DNA of 64,000 nucleotides. Origin: Arenibacter hampyeongensis. GTDB taxonomy: Bacteria; Bacteroidota; Bacteroidia; Flavobacteriales; Flavobacteriaceae. Numbering within the stretch: position 1 is the stretch's first letter; every line of letters starts with the position of its first letter. The notes beneath the pieces were generated by a model that saw nothing but the letters and a program-made list of their open reading frames with translations, was not told the origin of the DNA and made no database searches. Made by a program: the position numbers and the translations under genes. The DNA lies in contig NZ_PIOB01000002.1 of the NCBI RefSeq assembly GCF_002909255.1, forward strand, positions 124,001 to 188,000, read 5' to 3'. Positions 51,501 to 58,931 of this stretch are shown piece after piece.

Positions 51501-52481
51501 AAACTTTTTGAGAGATTCTTTCAAGCTAGTCATACCAATGAAGGAACAGGAATTGGACTATCGCTCGTTAAGGAATTGGTTGAACATCTGCAAGGGTCTG
51601 CCAATGCATCATATTCCAATGATGGTAAAAAAATATCCTTTAAAATAGAAATTCCAATCCAATTGATCCATGATGATGAAATTAGTGATGTGGTTACTCC
51701 CGTTAAGGAGCCAGCAACCTATATCAAAAAGTCAAATCAAGACCTACCTCTAATATTATTAGTAGAAGATAATATATCCCTATTAAATTTTATGGTTTCA
51801 CTTCTGGAGGACAAATACAAGGTCATAACATCAAAAGATGGCGAGGCAGGTATAAAAATGGCACTTGAAAAGATACCAGATCTTATAATTACAGATCTTA
51901 TGATGCCCAAAAAAAATGGGATAGAACTATGTAATCAATTAAAGAATGATGAAAAAACTTCCCATATCCCAATTATAATGCTAACTGGAAAAACAGGTCC
52001 GGAAAATGAAATTGCCGGCTTGCAAAGTGGCGCAGAAGAATACATGATAAAACCATTTAACCCAAAGACCTTTCAAATAAGAATAGATAATATATTAACC
52101 ACTAGAAATAAACTTAGGGCTCACTACAACAAGGAGAATGTTTTTAAGCCTAAGCAAATTGCTTTTACCTCAACCGATGAGAAATTTTTAATAAAGGTTG
52201 AAGGCATCCTGAACACGCATTTACAAGATTCCAATTTTTCCGCGGAGAAATTTAGCCATCTTCTGGGAATGAGCCGAATGCAATTACATAGAAAACTTAT
52301 TGCCCTAACGGGGTACAACACTACAGCATTCATACGTCTGGAAAGATTAAAACAAGCACAAAAACTTCTAGAAAAACCAGGAATAACCGTTGCCGAAGTT
52401 GCCTATACAACAGGATTTAATACTCCTTCATATTTTATAAAATGCTATAAAAAAACCTTCGGAAAAACCCCTATGTCCTAA
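48534..52481 (+). CDS. Hybrid two-component system regulator (HTCS) with degenerate ATP-lid motif
   Basis: A 1315-residue HTCS: signal peptide, propeller repeats (units such as DRTGFLWIATQDGLNKYD; about 25-690), Y_Y_Y domain (about 695-770), TM helix (about 775-797), HisKA (His about 833, YSNISHEFRTPLT), HATPase, receiver (about 1072-1190, Asp about 1121 in ITDLMMP) and AraC HTH (about 1215-1315). In the HATPase the N box (NLVGNAIKYTP), F box and G2 box (GTGIGLSLVKE) are intact, but the G1 box, normally DxGxG, reads NDIDKI at about 977-983. The glycines that shape the ATP lid are missing, so kinase activity may be altered. No SusCD pair or glycosidase lies next to it in this window, so its target is unclear. 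Confidence 0.93.
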   Translation: MIPHYLRVLANYVLLITCLSVQSQKQVSFRQLSVKDGLSQNSAISITQDRTGFLWIATQDGLNKYDGRHFEKYKQYFKDITNPTYSKLGKVFVDSNDELWIIPISQIPHKLNRSTNTFEPIVGIEDASTIFEDQQKNLWFGSYSTGLYRLSFSDKKIEHVLGPDKVNAINAITQDRSGNLWLSCEKNIVILDSKQPENINYFYPDGNKNSNSNYSFILFDPENNQWIGTFGEGVWYKESNDTHYKRPDIFIEDVKNSLNSIYVITMLLDTKNQLWIGTYGDGLFKIDIAQSQLNQYLPEKHNPKTIQYKDILSIYEDYSGTIWFGTDGAGINYYDPLLEKFNSIINFQTPENINIDVVRSIALDGQNNVWIGTSGKGLSRFSPKKNEWHTFQTDNKKGLRSNRIMSLLSDNDGDLWIGTQEGGLHIMDVKEDIIENPSLKSLENVTVWCMQNDADESKWIGTRESGLFKVNKKKGILKTFEKGNNDNGLPSNNIRAIAQEAGQFLWVGTQDNGICKIDLRTNKIKVYAHDPENKNSLANNQIKSLYYDNKGILWIGTNGSGLCAFDIVNDQFYNYTVKEGLANDVVYAILPDEENNLWLSSNRGITKFYVPENLNSAPKVNNYTNYHGLATEFNTGAYFKASNGNLYFGGLEGYYWFNPSDIEISKVLPKTEITKFEVYNTTRPLIPNLKLSYKQNTIAFSFASLQFSLPVRNQYQFKLDGYDADWIQSGNENNARYTNLPPGKYTFMVKSSNYDGVWNNKEDSYSFIINKPWYLTNFAILMYLLLFSITLLLIFKYFKWRWNMKIQLKFERQETIRFKDLNDFKSKLYSNISHEFRTPLTLIKGPIKKQLENNLEPGLNKDLLLVDKNTNRLLDLVNQMMELNKLDTGSLKLNPEKVHLGGFIQSLLEPFEYLAKNRNLVFSHTVCPMPLTLVDTDVMEKIVGNLVGNAIKYTPPNGQIDFNATIIDTNKLVISISNDIDKIIEEDTNKLFERFFQASHTNEGTGIGLSLVKELVEHLQGSANASYSNDGKKISFKIEIPIQLIHDDEISDVVTPVKEPATYIKKSNQDLPLILLVEDNISLLNFMVSLLEDKYKVITSKDGEAGIKMALEKIPDLIITDLMMPKKNGIELCNQLKNDEKTSHIPIIMLTGKTGPENEIAGLQSGAEEYMIKPFNPKTFQIRIDNILTTRNKLRAHYNKENVFKPKQIAFTSTDEKFLIKVEGILNTHLQDSNFSAEKFSHLLGMSRMQLHRKLIALTGYNTTAFIRLERLKQAQKLLEKPGITVAEVAYTTGFNTPSYFIKCYKKTFGKTPMS

Positions 52482-52618
52482 ATCTATAGCTTTAAATTCC
52501 AAAAAGGTTACATCAGTACTATCTTCTGTTACATATAACGGATTGTTTGTCATACATAAAATAGAAATTTGATTCAACAAAAAAGGATCAAGTTTTATTC
52601 TTCTAAATATCTTATGTA

Positions 52619-53947
52619 ATGAAAACAATAATGTTATGTGCTAGGTTATCAATTTTTATATTCCTTTTTTGTTTTGGAAATAATACATGTCATGCACAAT
52701 TCCTGAAAAAATTGGGGAACCGGGTAGAGAATGCTGCAGAAGAAGCTGTCCTTAGAAAATCCGAACAAAAAGTTAACCGCGAAACAGAAAAGGCCATGGA
52801 CACTATTTTGGATGGCAATAATGGTAATAAGCAGAAAAAGAATCCAAAATCCCAAAATCAGCAAAAAGAATCTGATAAATCAGTAGAAAACACCAACGAA
52901 AATACGAAGGAAGAAAAAGCGAAGAGTCAATTTGGGGTATATAGCAATTTTACCTTTATACCAGGAAACAATTTGTTGTTTTATGACGATTTTGCAGCGG
53001 ATGCCATGGGCGATTTCCCGGCCAATTGGGAAACTGGAGGCTCCGGAGAAGTTGTTAATACGAATTTATCCAAAAGCAAATGGCTCTCCCTTATACGTAG
53101 GTCTGGATACTTGCCAACCATGAAAGATAAGCTTCCCGAAAACTACACCATAGAATTTGATTTATCCAATAACGGATATGGCGCTGGAAAACCGAGTAGT
53201 AAACTATTTTTTGCATTCCTATCTAAAAAAGCATATGGTATGGGATCAGGGGGCACTTTGGCCGATGTAGAAATACTGCTTTCCAATAATGGCTTTAAAG
53301 TAAGTAGTGTTGAAAATTTTGGTGGCGAGGTGGAAGTGAAGATTGGTAGTACAATTGATCGGAATATGCCCGAATATCTAAACAGTACCGTTCATATTTC
53401 CATTGCCGTAAATAAAAAAAGACTGAGGATGTGGGTGAACGAGGAAAAAATGGTGGATTCTCCAAATTTAATACAGGCAAATATTGGTAAGTATTTTATA
53501 ATTCAGGCGATGGACGTATTACCCGAACAAGGCCATTTTGTGGGCATTACCAACTTCAAAATTGCCGAGTCTACAGAAGACTTGCGGTCATTACTACTTA
53601 AAAACGGAAAATTCAGCACTACAGGAATTTATTTTAATACCGCCGAATCGACCGTAAAAAAGGAGTCTTACGGAATACTCTTGGACATCGCCAATATACT
53701 TCGTGATAACAATAACATCAACCTAGAAATAATAGGGCATACCGATAATCAAGGCGAAGACAAGTATAACCAGACACTTTCTGAAAAAAGGGCGGCATCC
53801 GTAAAGCAGCTTCTTGTGGAGGAATTCGGGATACGTGAAGACAGGTTGCAATTTATGGGTAAAGGAGAAACAGAGGCTGTAGATGATAATACCACCGAAA
53901 AAGGTAGGGCCAATAATAGAAGAGTAGAGTTTATAAAAATCAATTAA
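52619..53947 (+). CDS. OmpA-family protein
   Basis: A 442-residue secreted protein. The signal peptide ends NTCHAQ. A Lys/Glu/Gln/Asn-rich spacer (about 40-105) is followed by a middle beta-rich domain (about 110-315, LLFYDDFAADAMGDFPANWE) resembling a lectin-like sandwich. A C-terminal OmpA domain (about 330-442) with IYFNTAESTVK, IIGHTDNQG, LSEKRAASVKQ and GRANNRRVEF would bind peptidoglycan. It heads a run of plus-strand envelope genes (52619-58859), 21 nt before the next gene. It probably links the outer membrane or a ligand to the cell wall. The specific function is unknown. Confidence 0.85.
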   Translation: MKTIMLCARLSIFIFLFCFGNNTCHAQFLKKLGNRVENAAEEAVLRKSEQKVNRETEKAMDTILDGNNGNKQKKNPKSQNQQKESDKSVENTNENTKEEKAKSQFGVYSNFTFIPGNNLLFYDDFAADAMGDFPANWETGGSGEVVNTNLSKSKWLSLIRRSGYLPTMKDKLPENYTIEFDLSNNGYGAGKPSSKLFFAFLSKKAYGMGSGGTLADVEILLSNNGFKVSSVENFGGEVEVKIGSTIDRNMPEYLNSTVHISIAVNKKRLRMWVNEEKMVDSPNLIQANIGKYFIIQAMDVLPEQGHFVGITNFKIAESTEDLRSLLLKNGKFSTTGIYFNTAESTVKKESYGILLDIANILRDNNNINLEIIGHTDNQGEDKYNQTLSEKRAASVKQLLVEEFGIREDRLQFMGKGETEAVDDNTTEKGRANNRRVEFIKIN

Positions 53948-53968
53948 AATAATCCAATCCAAAAAATC

Positions 53969-54316
53969 ATGAAAAAAACAAAGAAAAGTCAAGTTAGAAT
54001 TTTGTTAATCGCCGGCAGCTTAGTAGTACTTACGGGGTTTGTGAGTTGCAGTAAAGATGATGGCTTAGGTCCAGTTGGCTGTAACAATTGGTCGGAAAAA
54101 TATCTTTCCCATGCCCAAGCGTATTCCGATGCTTCAGCGGCTTACAGCAATGACCCCAGCGTTACCAATTGTAATAAATTGAAAACAGAGGGTCTGAACT
54201 ATGTAAAATCCCTAGAAGGAATTTTAAGTTGTGTTCCGACAGTTAATAAATCAGAATTTAATAACGACATAAAAGATTTGAAAGCAGAGATCAATGACAC
54301 TGCTTGTGATCAATAA
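53969..54316 (+). CDS. Small Cys-rich lipoprotein, unknown
   Basis: 115 residues. A basic N-terminus and hydrophobic signal end GFVSC, giving a mature lipoprotein of about 87 residues. The mature part is helical and has four further Cys (GCNNW, VTNCNK, LSCVP, DTACDQ) that could form two disulfides. It lies 21 nt after the OmpA gene and 17 nt before the DUF4870-like gene, so it is probably co-transcribed. No family was recognised; a periplasmic structural role is a guess. Confidence 0.75.
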   Translation: MKKTKKSQVRILLIAGSLVVLTGFVSCSKDDGLGPVGCNNWSEKYLSHAQAYSDASAAYSNDPSVTNCNKLKTEGLNYVKSLEGILSCVPTVNKSEFNNDIKDLKAEINDTACDQ

Positions 54317-54333
54317 TTCTAAAAACTAAAAAG

Positions 54334-54678
54334 ATGGAAACAGCAAACAACAAAACAGCAGTGGCAGGTGAAGGTAAGAATATTGCCGTTATCGCCTACA
54401 TCACCATTATTGGCCTTATTGTAGCCTTTGTAATGAACAATGACAAGAAAGACGCCTTTGCAGCTTACCATATTAAACAATCCCTGGGCTTGGCTTGTAC
54501 AGGTCTTGCATTAGGGGCCATAGGCATGATTCCCGTATTGGGGTGGATCATTAACATCCTTGGTATTTTTGTTCTACTCTATATGTGGATTATGGGATTA
54601 ATGAACGCTTTTAATGGCAAAGAAAGTCCAGTACCCTTCTTAGGGGAAAAATTTATGGAATGGTTTAAGAATATTTAA
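54334..54678 (+). CDS. DUF4870-like small membrane protein
   Basis: 114 residues with three to four hydrophobic helices (about 17-36, 48-66, 68-95). The pattern of NIAVIAYITIIGLIVAF, DAFAAYHIKQSLGL and IINILGIFVLLYMWIMGLMNAF matches the DUF4870/Tic20-like family of small inner-membrane proteins of unknown role. It sits within the envelope-protein cluster. A 300-nt gap with a long hairpin follows. Confidence 0.8.
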   Translation: METANNKTAVAGEGKNIAVIAYITIIGLIVAFVMNNDKKDAFAAYHIKQSLGLACTGLALGAIGMIPVLGWIINILGIFVLLYMWIMGLMNAFNGKESPVPFLGEKFMEWFKNI

Positions 54679-54724
54679 ATAACTAAAGTTCATTGCAACC
54701 ATTTTAAAAACTATCTATAATGCC

Positions 54725-54799
54725 ATGCGTCTCCTATACCTGTTCTTCATAATTATGGTTTTGTTTTCATGTAGTGAAAGTAAAACCATAATTATATAG
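54725..54799 (+). CDS. 24-codon lipoprotein-signal micro-ORF
   Basis: The short frame encodes MRLLYLFFIIMVLFSC followed by eight residues and a stop: a complete lipoprotein signal with lipobox LFSC and almost no mature part. It could be a true micro-lipoprotein (lysis-protein-like), a decayed lipoprotein gene, or chance. Most of it lies within the long hairpin at 54749-54795, so translation and folding would affect each other. Confidence 0.35.
   Translation: MRLLYLFFIIMVLFSCSESKTIII
54749..54795 (+). other. 21-bp stem hairpin with 5-nt loop
   Basis: Arms 54749-54762 and 54782-54795 are perfect 14-bp complements (ATAATTATGGTTTT / AAAACCATAATTAT). The stem continues for seven more pairs, two of them G-U, to a TGTAG loop. 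There is no strong T tail on either strand. Possible roles are an attenuator or mRNA stabiliser between the DUF4870-like and downstream genes, a small RNA, or a remnant of an inverted-repeat element. Confidence 0.75.
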
Positions 54800-54981
54800 A
54801 ACAACAGATTACATTCCCCAATGTGCAAATATTTTCGATGCCATCATTTCAAATATTGATAGCTAAAGAAACAATATAAAATAGGCAGTGATGATACCAT
54901 ATCCACCCCCCATGGCTTAAATGATTGCTGGCCCATAGAAAGTTCAAAAGAATACTTTTTACAACCAATAAAAACAAAATC

Positions 54982-55380
54982 ATGCAAATGCGATTTATAC
55001 TACTATTGGCGGTCTTACTATTTACCTTGAACATGGATGGACAAATGAATTTTGCAAACATTGATGCCAACGGGAGTTTTCCTAAAATAGAGATCGATAC
55101 TGACAACACTACCCTATTCGCCAAAATAGGAGAAAATACCAAGCCCTGGTTACATTGGAACGAAGTACCTAAAAGCATTGAAAGCGGTAACGGTCGTTCT
55201 ACATTTAAAATGACCGTTTACAACAACGACGGTATAGCCAACAGAACTTTCGAAATATCCTATACCATTCCCTATGGCCAAGCCAATACCGACCCAACGG
55301 CATACATTAAGGCAACATACATATACAGAGACAAAAGACCCAATAAGGTATTGGAAGAACATTTCAAATTAATACAATAA
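54982..55380 (+). CDS. Secreted small protein, unknown
   Basis: 132 residues from the ATG at 54982, chosen because MQMRFILLLAVLLFTLNMDGQ is a clean signal peptide; the frame is open upstream to 54925. The mature part is beta-rich (ANGSFPKIEIDTD, TRTFEISYTIP-like strands) and about 110 residues. It has no recognised family. It belongs to the plus-strand envelope cluster, 12 nt before the next lipoprotein gene. Confidence 0.7.
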   Translation: MQMRFILLLAVLLFTLNMDGQMNFANIDANGSFPKIEIDTDNTTLFAKIGENTKPWLHWNEVPKSIESGNGRSTFKMTVYNNDGIANRTFEISYTIPYGQANTDPTAYIKATYIYRDKRPNKVLEEHFKLIQ

Positions 55381-55392
55381 TCAACTATGCTC

Positions 55393-56004
55393 ATGAAAAC
55401 CAATGTAATTTATTTATTGATCGCTTTGTTTTTAGGCGCTTGTCAAGATAGTCCTAAAACAGAAAATAAAGACGATGTAGGCCTACCCGCTACTTCTGTA
55501 GTAGAAATGGCCAAGGCCAAGGCTAAAGAGAATATAAAAGATCAAGAACCTAGCAACAAAGCTGCTTGGAAAGCCTTAAAAAGCACCACACCATTAAGTA
55601 GCGAGCAACTTCTACCCTATTTGCCAAAAATGATAAATGGCCACAAAATGGCAAACCAATATGCCTACCCAGGGGGCGGGCAAATGGCTACTGGGGGCTA
55701 CGGCCCTTCAGATAATCAGTACAACTTTTCCATTGAAGATGGTGCCGGGTCCAAGGCCATAGTAAAAAACTTTTTCAATAGCTATAAACTTAGACAACAA
55801 GGACCTGTAGAAACCAAATACATTTTTCTGGAACGTGATGGTTACGAGACCATTGCTTTTTTACAGCCAAAAATTAAAAGAAACCAAATTTCTTTTATCT
55901 ACAACAACAGGTTCAGGATAAGCTTGGAGGGTCCGGATAAAGCTGATGACCTCTGGTCCTATATCGACTTTGAAAACCTTAAACAATTAGATCAATTCAA
56001 TTAA
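55393..56004 (+). CDS. Lipoprotein, unknown, paralogue of the next gene
   Basis: 203 residues from the ATG at 55393; an alternative ATG lies six bases upstream. The signal ends FLGAC. The mature protein has a helical, Lys/Ala-rich start, then TTPLSSEQLLPYLPKM, a Gly-rich patch (PGGGQMATGGYG), a beta-rich SIEDGAGSKAIVKNF part and a C-terminal RFRISLEGPDKADDLW. The order TPL-QL-PK / DGAG-KA / LEG-LW is shared with the next protein, so the two are diverged paralogues. The function is unknown; the family seems confined to envelope clusters of this kind. Confidence 0.72.
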   Translation: MKTNVIYLLIALFLGACQDSPKTENKDDVGLPATSVVEMAKAKAKENIKDQEPSNKAAWKALKSTTPLSSEQLLPYLPKMINGHKMANQYAYPGGGQMATGGYGPSDNQYNFSIEDGAGSKAIVKNFFNSYKLRQQGPVETKYIFLERDGYETIAFLQPKIKRNQISFIYNNRFRISLEGPDKADDLWSYIDFENLKQLDQFN

Positions 56005-56028
56005 TTAAATCCAACCAAAACAAAAATC

Positions 56029-56655
56029 ATGATTAATATACTAAAACTAATACCAATTATCTTGCTTTTGGTTTCATGTAAAGAAACTCCAAAAACGTCA
56101 GACCCATCAGCATCCAAGATTTTGGATGGGGCAATAAATGAAGTTATTGGAAAGAATGACGATATCAATAAAAAATATGATAATCTACGCGAAGATTTAG
56201 GCACCAAAACACCTCTTACCAATGACCAACTCATAGAGGCATTCCCGAAAAAACTGAGCAATCTAAGTTTAGATCCTTCAGAACAGAATAAAATAGAACC
56301 TGAAATTACCGATACCCAACTTGTTTCCGGCAGCTTTGGAGATGATACTATTAGAATGGAAATTTTGGATGCCGCCGGGCAGAAGGCCGTTGGTGCGATT
56401 ATCCCCTTAAAAATGTTGCACCTCAACAAGATAACTTCAGAAAGCAACAATACCATAAGGTATTCCAAAGTAGAGCGCAACGGAATTTTAACCTTTGGTA
56501 CCGATCGGGATGCAGATACAAAAGCAGATTTTCAATCCGACCTTAGGTTTCTTTACGCCAATCGTTTTTATGTAACCCTGGAAGGCAAGGGGATGGACAC
56601 CGATGCACTTTGGAAAGCTATGGGCATTGATAATTTGAGTGGATTTAAAAATTAA
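56029..56655 (+). CDS. Lipoprotein, unknown, paralogue of the previous gene
   Basis: 208 residues. The lipoprotein signal ends LLVSC, followed by a helical region (about 25-60) and then TKTPLTNDQLIEAFPKKL, MEILDAAGQKAVGA and a C-terminal RFYVTLEGKGMDTDALW. It shares its layout with the protein encoded 24 nt upstream. No catalytic motif is visible. Tandem duplication followed by divergence is likely. Confidence 0.72.
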   Translation: MINILKLIPIILLLVSCKETPKTSDPSASKILDGAINEVIGKNDDINKKYDNLREDLGTKTPLTNDQLIEAFPKKLSNLSLDPSEQNKIEPEITDTQLVSGSFGDDTIRMEILDAAGQKAVGAIIPLKMLHLNKITSESNNTIRYSKVERNGILTFGTDRDADTKADFQSDLRFLYANRFYVTLEGKGMDTDALWKAMGIDNLSGFKN

Positions 56656-56675
56656 AATGAATAATAACTAAAGTT

Positions 56676-57173
56676 ATGGAATACTTTCAATCCCTTAGTC
56701 AGTTTCAAATAGCAGGCCTTGTTCTGCAATTGGTACTTCTGCCCTTTTTATTTATGGCCCTTCGTCGCTGGTGGTGGGCAAAGCAATCCCTCCAATGGCC
56801 GAAAGTTAATGGAGTGGTTACAAAGGGACTCGATTTCCCCCTATCCAAAATAATCGATTTTCTATATACCTATGAATTCAATGGCGCCACTTATACAGGA
56901 AAAGAGCCATTTTTCGCCAATTCGTTTAAGAAATTTTCACAAATGAAAGCTTCAGGATTAATTGCCAAATATACTCTTGGAAAGCAGGTTACAGTTTTCT
57001 ACAATCCGTCAAACCCCAGGATATCCACCCTGGAACCAGGAAGAAAAGATGGCGTAATGGGTGCCTTGCTACTAATGTTCGTGCTTTTTTTATTAGGAGC
57101 AGTGTCCTTTTATCGCCCATCCCTAATAGTGGATATCATAGATTATTTTTCAGGTTTATCAACTAACCAATAA
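56676..57173 (+). CDS. DUF3592-like membrane protein
   Basis: 165 residues with one N-terminal TM helix (about 10-30), a beta-rich domain (WPKVNGVVTKGLDF, YTYEFNGATYTGKEPFF, GKQVTVFYNPSNP) and one C-terminal TM helix (about 127-147). This is the DUF3592 pattern, where VTVYYNPxNP-like strands are characteristic. It is 20 nt after the lipoprotein pair and 12 nt before a secreted protein gene. The role is unknown. Confidence 0.8.
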   Translation: MEYFQSLSQFQIAGLVLQLVLLPFLFMALRRWWWAKQSLQWPKVNGVVTKGLDFPLSKIIDFLYTYEFNGATYTGKEPFFANSFKKFSQMKASGLIAKYTLGKQVTVFYNPSNPRISTLEPGRKDGVMGALLLMFVLFLLGAVSFYRPSLIVDIIDYFSGLSTNQ

Positions 57174-57185
57174 AACAACAACATC

Positions 57186-57908
57186 ATGAAAAAATCAGTT
57201 TTATTTTTAATGGCATGTGCCTTTCAAGTTGGTATGGCCCAAACAAATCCTATAGTGGAGAATTATCCATTGAAAGCTATGGATTTGGTATTGTTTACTT
57301 TTGGTATGGATCATCCTGTAAACATTGGAACGGTTGCCAATTCCGGAGAACTTAATATTAGTCTACCGAATAACTTAAACTCCATACCTGAAGAAGCTAA
57401 AGAAAATTTTCTGTCGGATACTGCATTTGTAATGTTTTCCAAATGTGATTATAGCAATGACATTCTATCGGAAAGTGAAAACATTAAAGCAGCTGGTGGA
57501 GGGTATATTTCATTAAGCTCAAAAGATAATCCGTATTCCGGTCTGATCTTTATGGTTACGGATGAAGATTTAGTGCCTTGGTTGGAAGATACTTATTCCA
57601 ATAACGCGGTAGTGGGATCCTATTTTGAACTGGTGTATTTAATAGCGGACTTTAGCTACCAAGGACAATGTTCCAGAAAAGTCTCCAATACTGAGAATGA
57701 TATTATTGAAACCGTTTATACCTATGACCTAAAATTAAATCCCGGATATAATTTTATAGAATATAAAATTGAAAGCGTACTTGAACATGCTGTTCCCAGT
57801 ATGTACGAAGAAGGTGTTTTTGACAACTTAATGAAGCCCCGTACAATAACTGTTTCCTCAACGCAAGCAGTTCCGCCAACAACAAAGTGGATCGGTAAAT
57901 ACTTTTAA
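57186..57908 (+). CDS. Secreted protein, unknown
   Basis: 240 residues with a signal peptide ending GMAQ. The mature part is beta-rich. Near its end TYDLKLNPGYNFIEYKIESV resembles YDLDFNPGWNMVKTEVIG in the next protein, so the two share a C-terminal module. It contains two Cys (KCDYS, GQCSRK) that may pair. It is 12 nt before the next gene, so co-transcribed. No family was recognised. Confidence 0.72.
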   Translation: MKKSVLFLMACAFQVGMAQTNPIVENYPLKAMDLVLFTFGMDHPVNIGTVANSGELNISLPNNLNSIPEEAKENFLSDTAFVMFSKCDYSNDILSESENIKAAGGGYISLSSKDNPYSGLIFMVTDEDLVPWLEDTYSNNAVVGSYFELVYLIADFSYQGQCSRKVSNTENDIIETVYTYDLKLNPGYNFIEYKIESVLEHAVPSMYEEGVFDNLMKPRTITVSSTQAVPPTTKWIGKYF

Positions 57909-57920
57909 AAAAGCGAACCC

Positions 57921-58859
57921 ATGAAGTCACTAAATTATCTTTTCCCAATTCTGCTGTTCGTTTTAGGGTTCCAAGGATCTGCCCAAACACCTGAACAACA
58001 AAAAATGATAGACAATGCACTAAGAATGCGCGATAGTATTTTGGAGTGCATTGGTCTTGAAGAAGTTCTGCAAAAGGCAGATCAGCAGCAAAAAGGGCTT
58101 GAAGCAGATAAGCAAAGTAATAATAAAACGAGCCCTATCCCTAAAGCCACAAAAAGTGAAGATAAATATTGGAAAAACACCTTGGCCAGCGATAAGGATA
58201 AGAAATTGAAAAATTGGAACAAAGGGGAAGCCGATCTTGTCTTCAACTATTTCTATGACTCCAGAAATGATAAAATAAATTATGTGAAAGTTGGGGTTAT
58301 TAAGGTTGATGGAACTATTGACTTGAATCCTACTGGCAAAATTCCTGTGTTACAACCCTTGAACAACTTTAAAAACAGCAACAATTTTTTTGATATCCAC
58401 AATCCGGATTCTTATCAATATAGTAATGAAAAAGCTGGCTTTAAGCTCAACCCTTATTTATTGGTTTACCAAAACGAGCAACAGATCGGAATTTTAACGA
58501 TTGGAAATTCTGCAAAAGTTACCCTAAACCTATTAACCCCGGGAGATCTTTATTTTGGGGATGAGGGATATATGTTGTCTTGGATATATGTAGATGAGGC
58601 CTGTGCCATAAAGGCCAATGAAAATTGGAGCGGGGATTTAAGCAATACCGGAACTCCAATAATTGTGGAAACCAATGTTGTTTATGACCTGGATTTTAAT
58701 CCTGGTTGGAATATGGTAAAAACCGAAGTCATAGGTACTTACGAATTTCCAAATGCACCGGAAGAGGACAGATCCAGATATAAAAAGCATAAGCACACTA
58801 CTATTGCTTCCATACCAAATGATGCCACCTATTTCTTTAGATCAACGGTGCAATTTTAA
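57921..58859 (+). CDS. Secreted protein, unknown, related to the previous gene
   Basis: 312 residues with a signal peptide ending GSAQ. A charged helical stretch (about 30-90, Gln/Lys/Asp-rich) is followed by a beta-rich domain with YDLDFNPGWNMVK near the C-terminus, shared with the preceding protein. It is the last gene of the envelope cluster and converges on the histidine kinase gene 72 nt away. No enzyme motif was seen. Confidence 0.72.
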   Translation: MKSLNYLFPILLFVLGFQGSAQTPEQQKMIDNALRMRDSILECIGLEEVLQKADQQQKGLEADKQSNNKTSPIPKATKSEDKYWKNTLASDKDKKLKNWNKGEADLVFNYFYDSRNDKINYVKVGVIKVDGTIDLNPTGKIPVLQPLNNFKNSNNFFDIHNPDSYQYSNEKAGFKLNPYLLVYQNEQQIGILTIGNSAKVTLNLLTPGDLYFGDEGYMLSWIYVDEACAIKANENWSGDLSNTGTPIIVETNVVYDLDFNPGWNMVKTEVIGTYEFPNAPEEDRSRYKKHKHTTIASIPNDATYFFRSTVQF

Positions 58860-58931
58860 CCGAACATCATCTGTCCATAAAAACCGACTAAAATCTCTAC
58901 ATGATTTAGTAGATTTGTTGGCACCGGTTTT

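Noticed and set aside
56001..56480. 159-codon minus-strand frame over the lipoprotein gene
   Set aside because: The plus-strand frame has a lipobox, a paralogue and operon spacing; the antisense frame has none.
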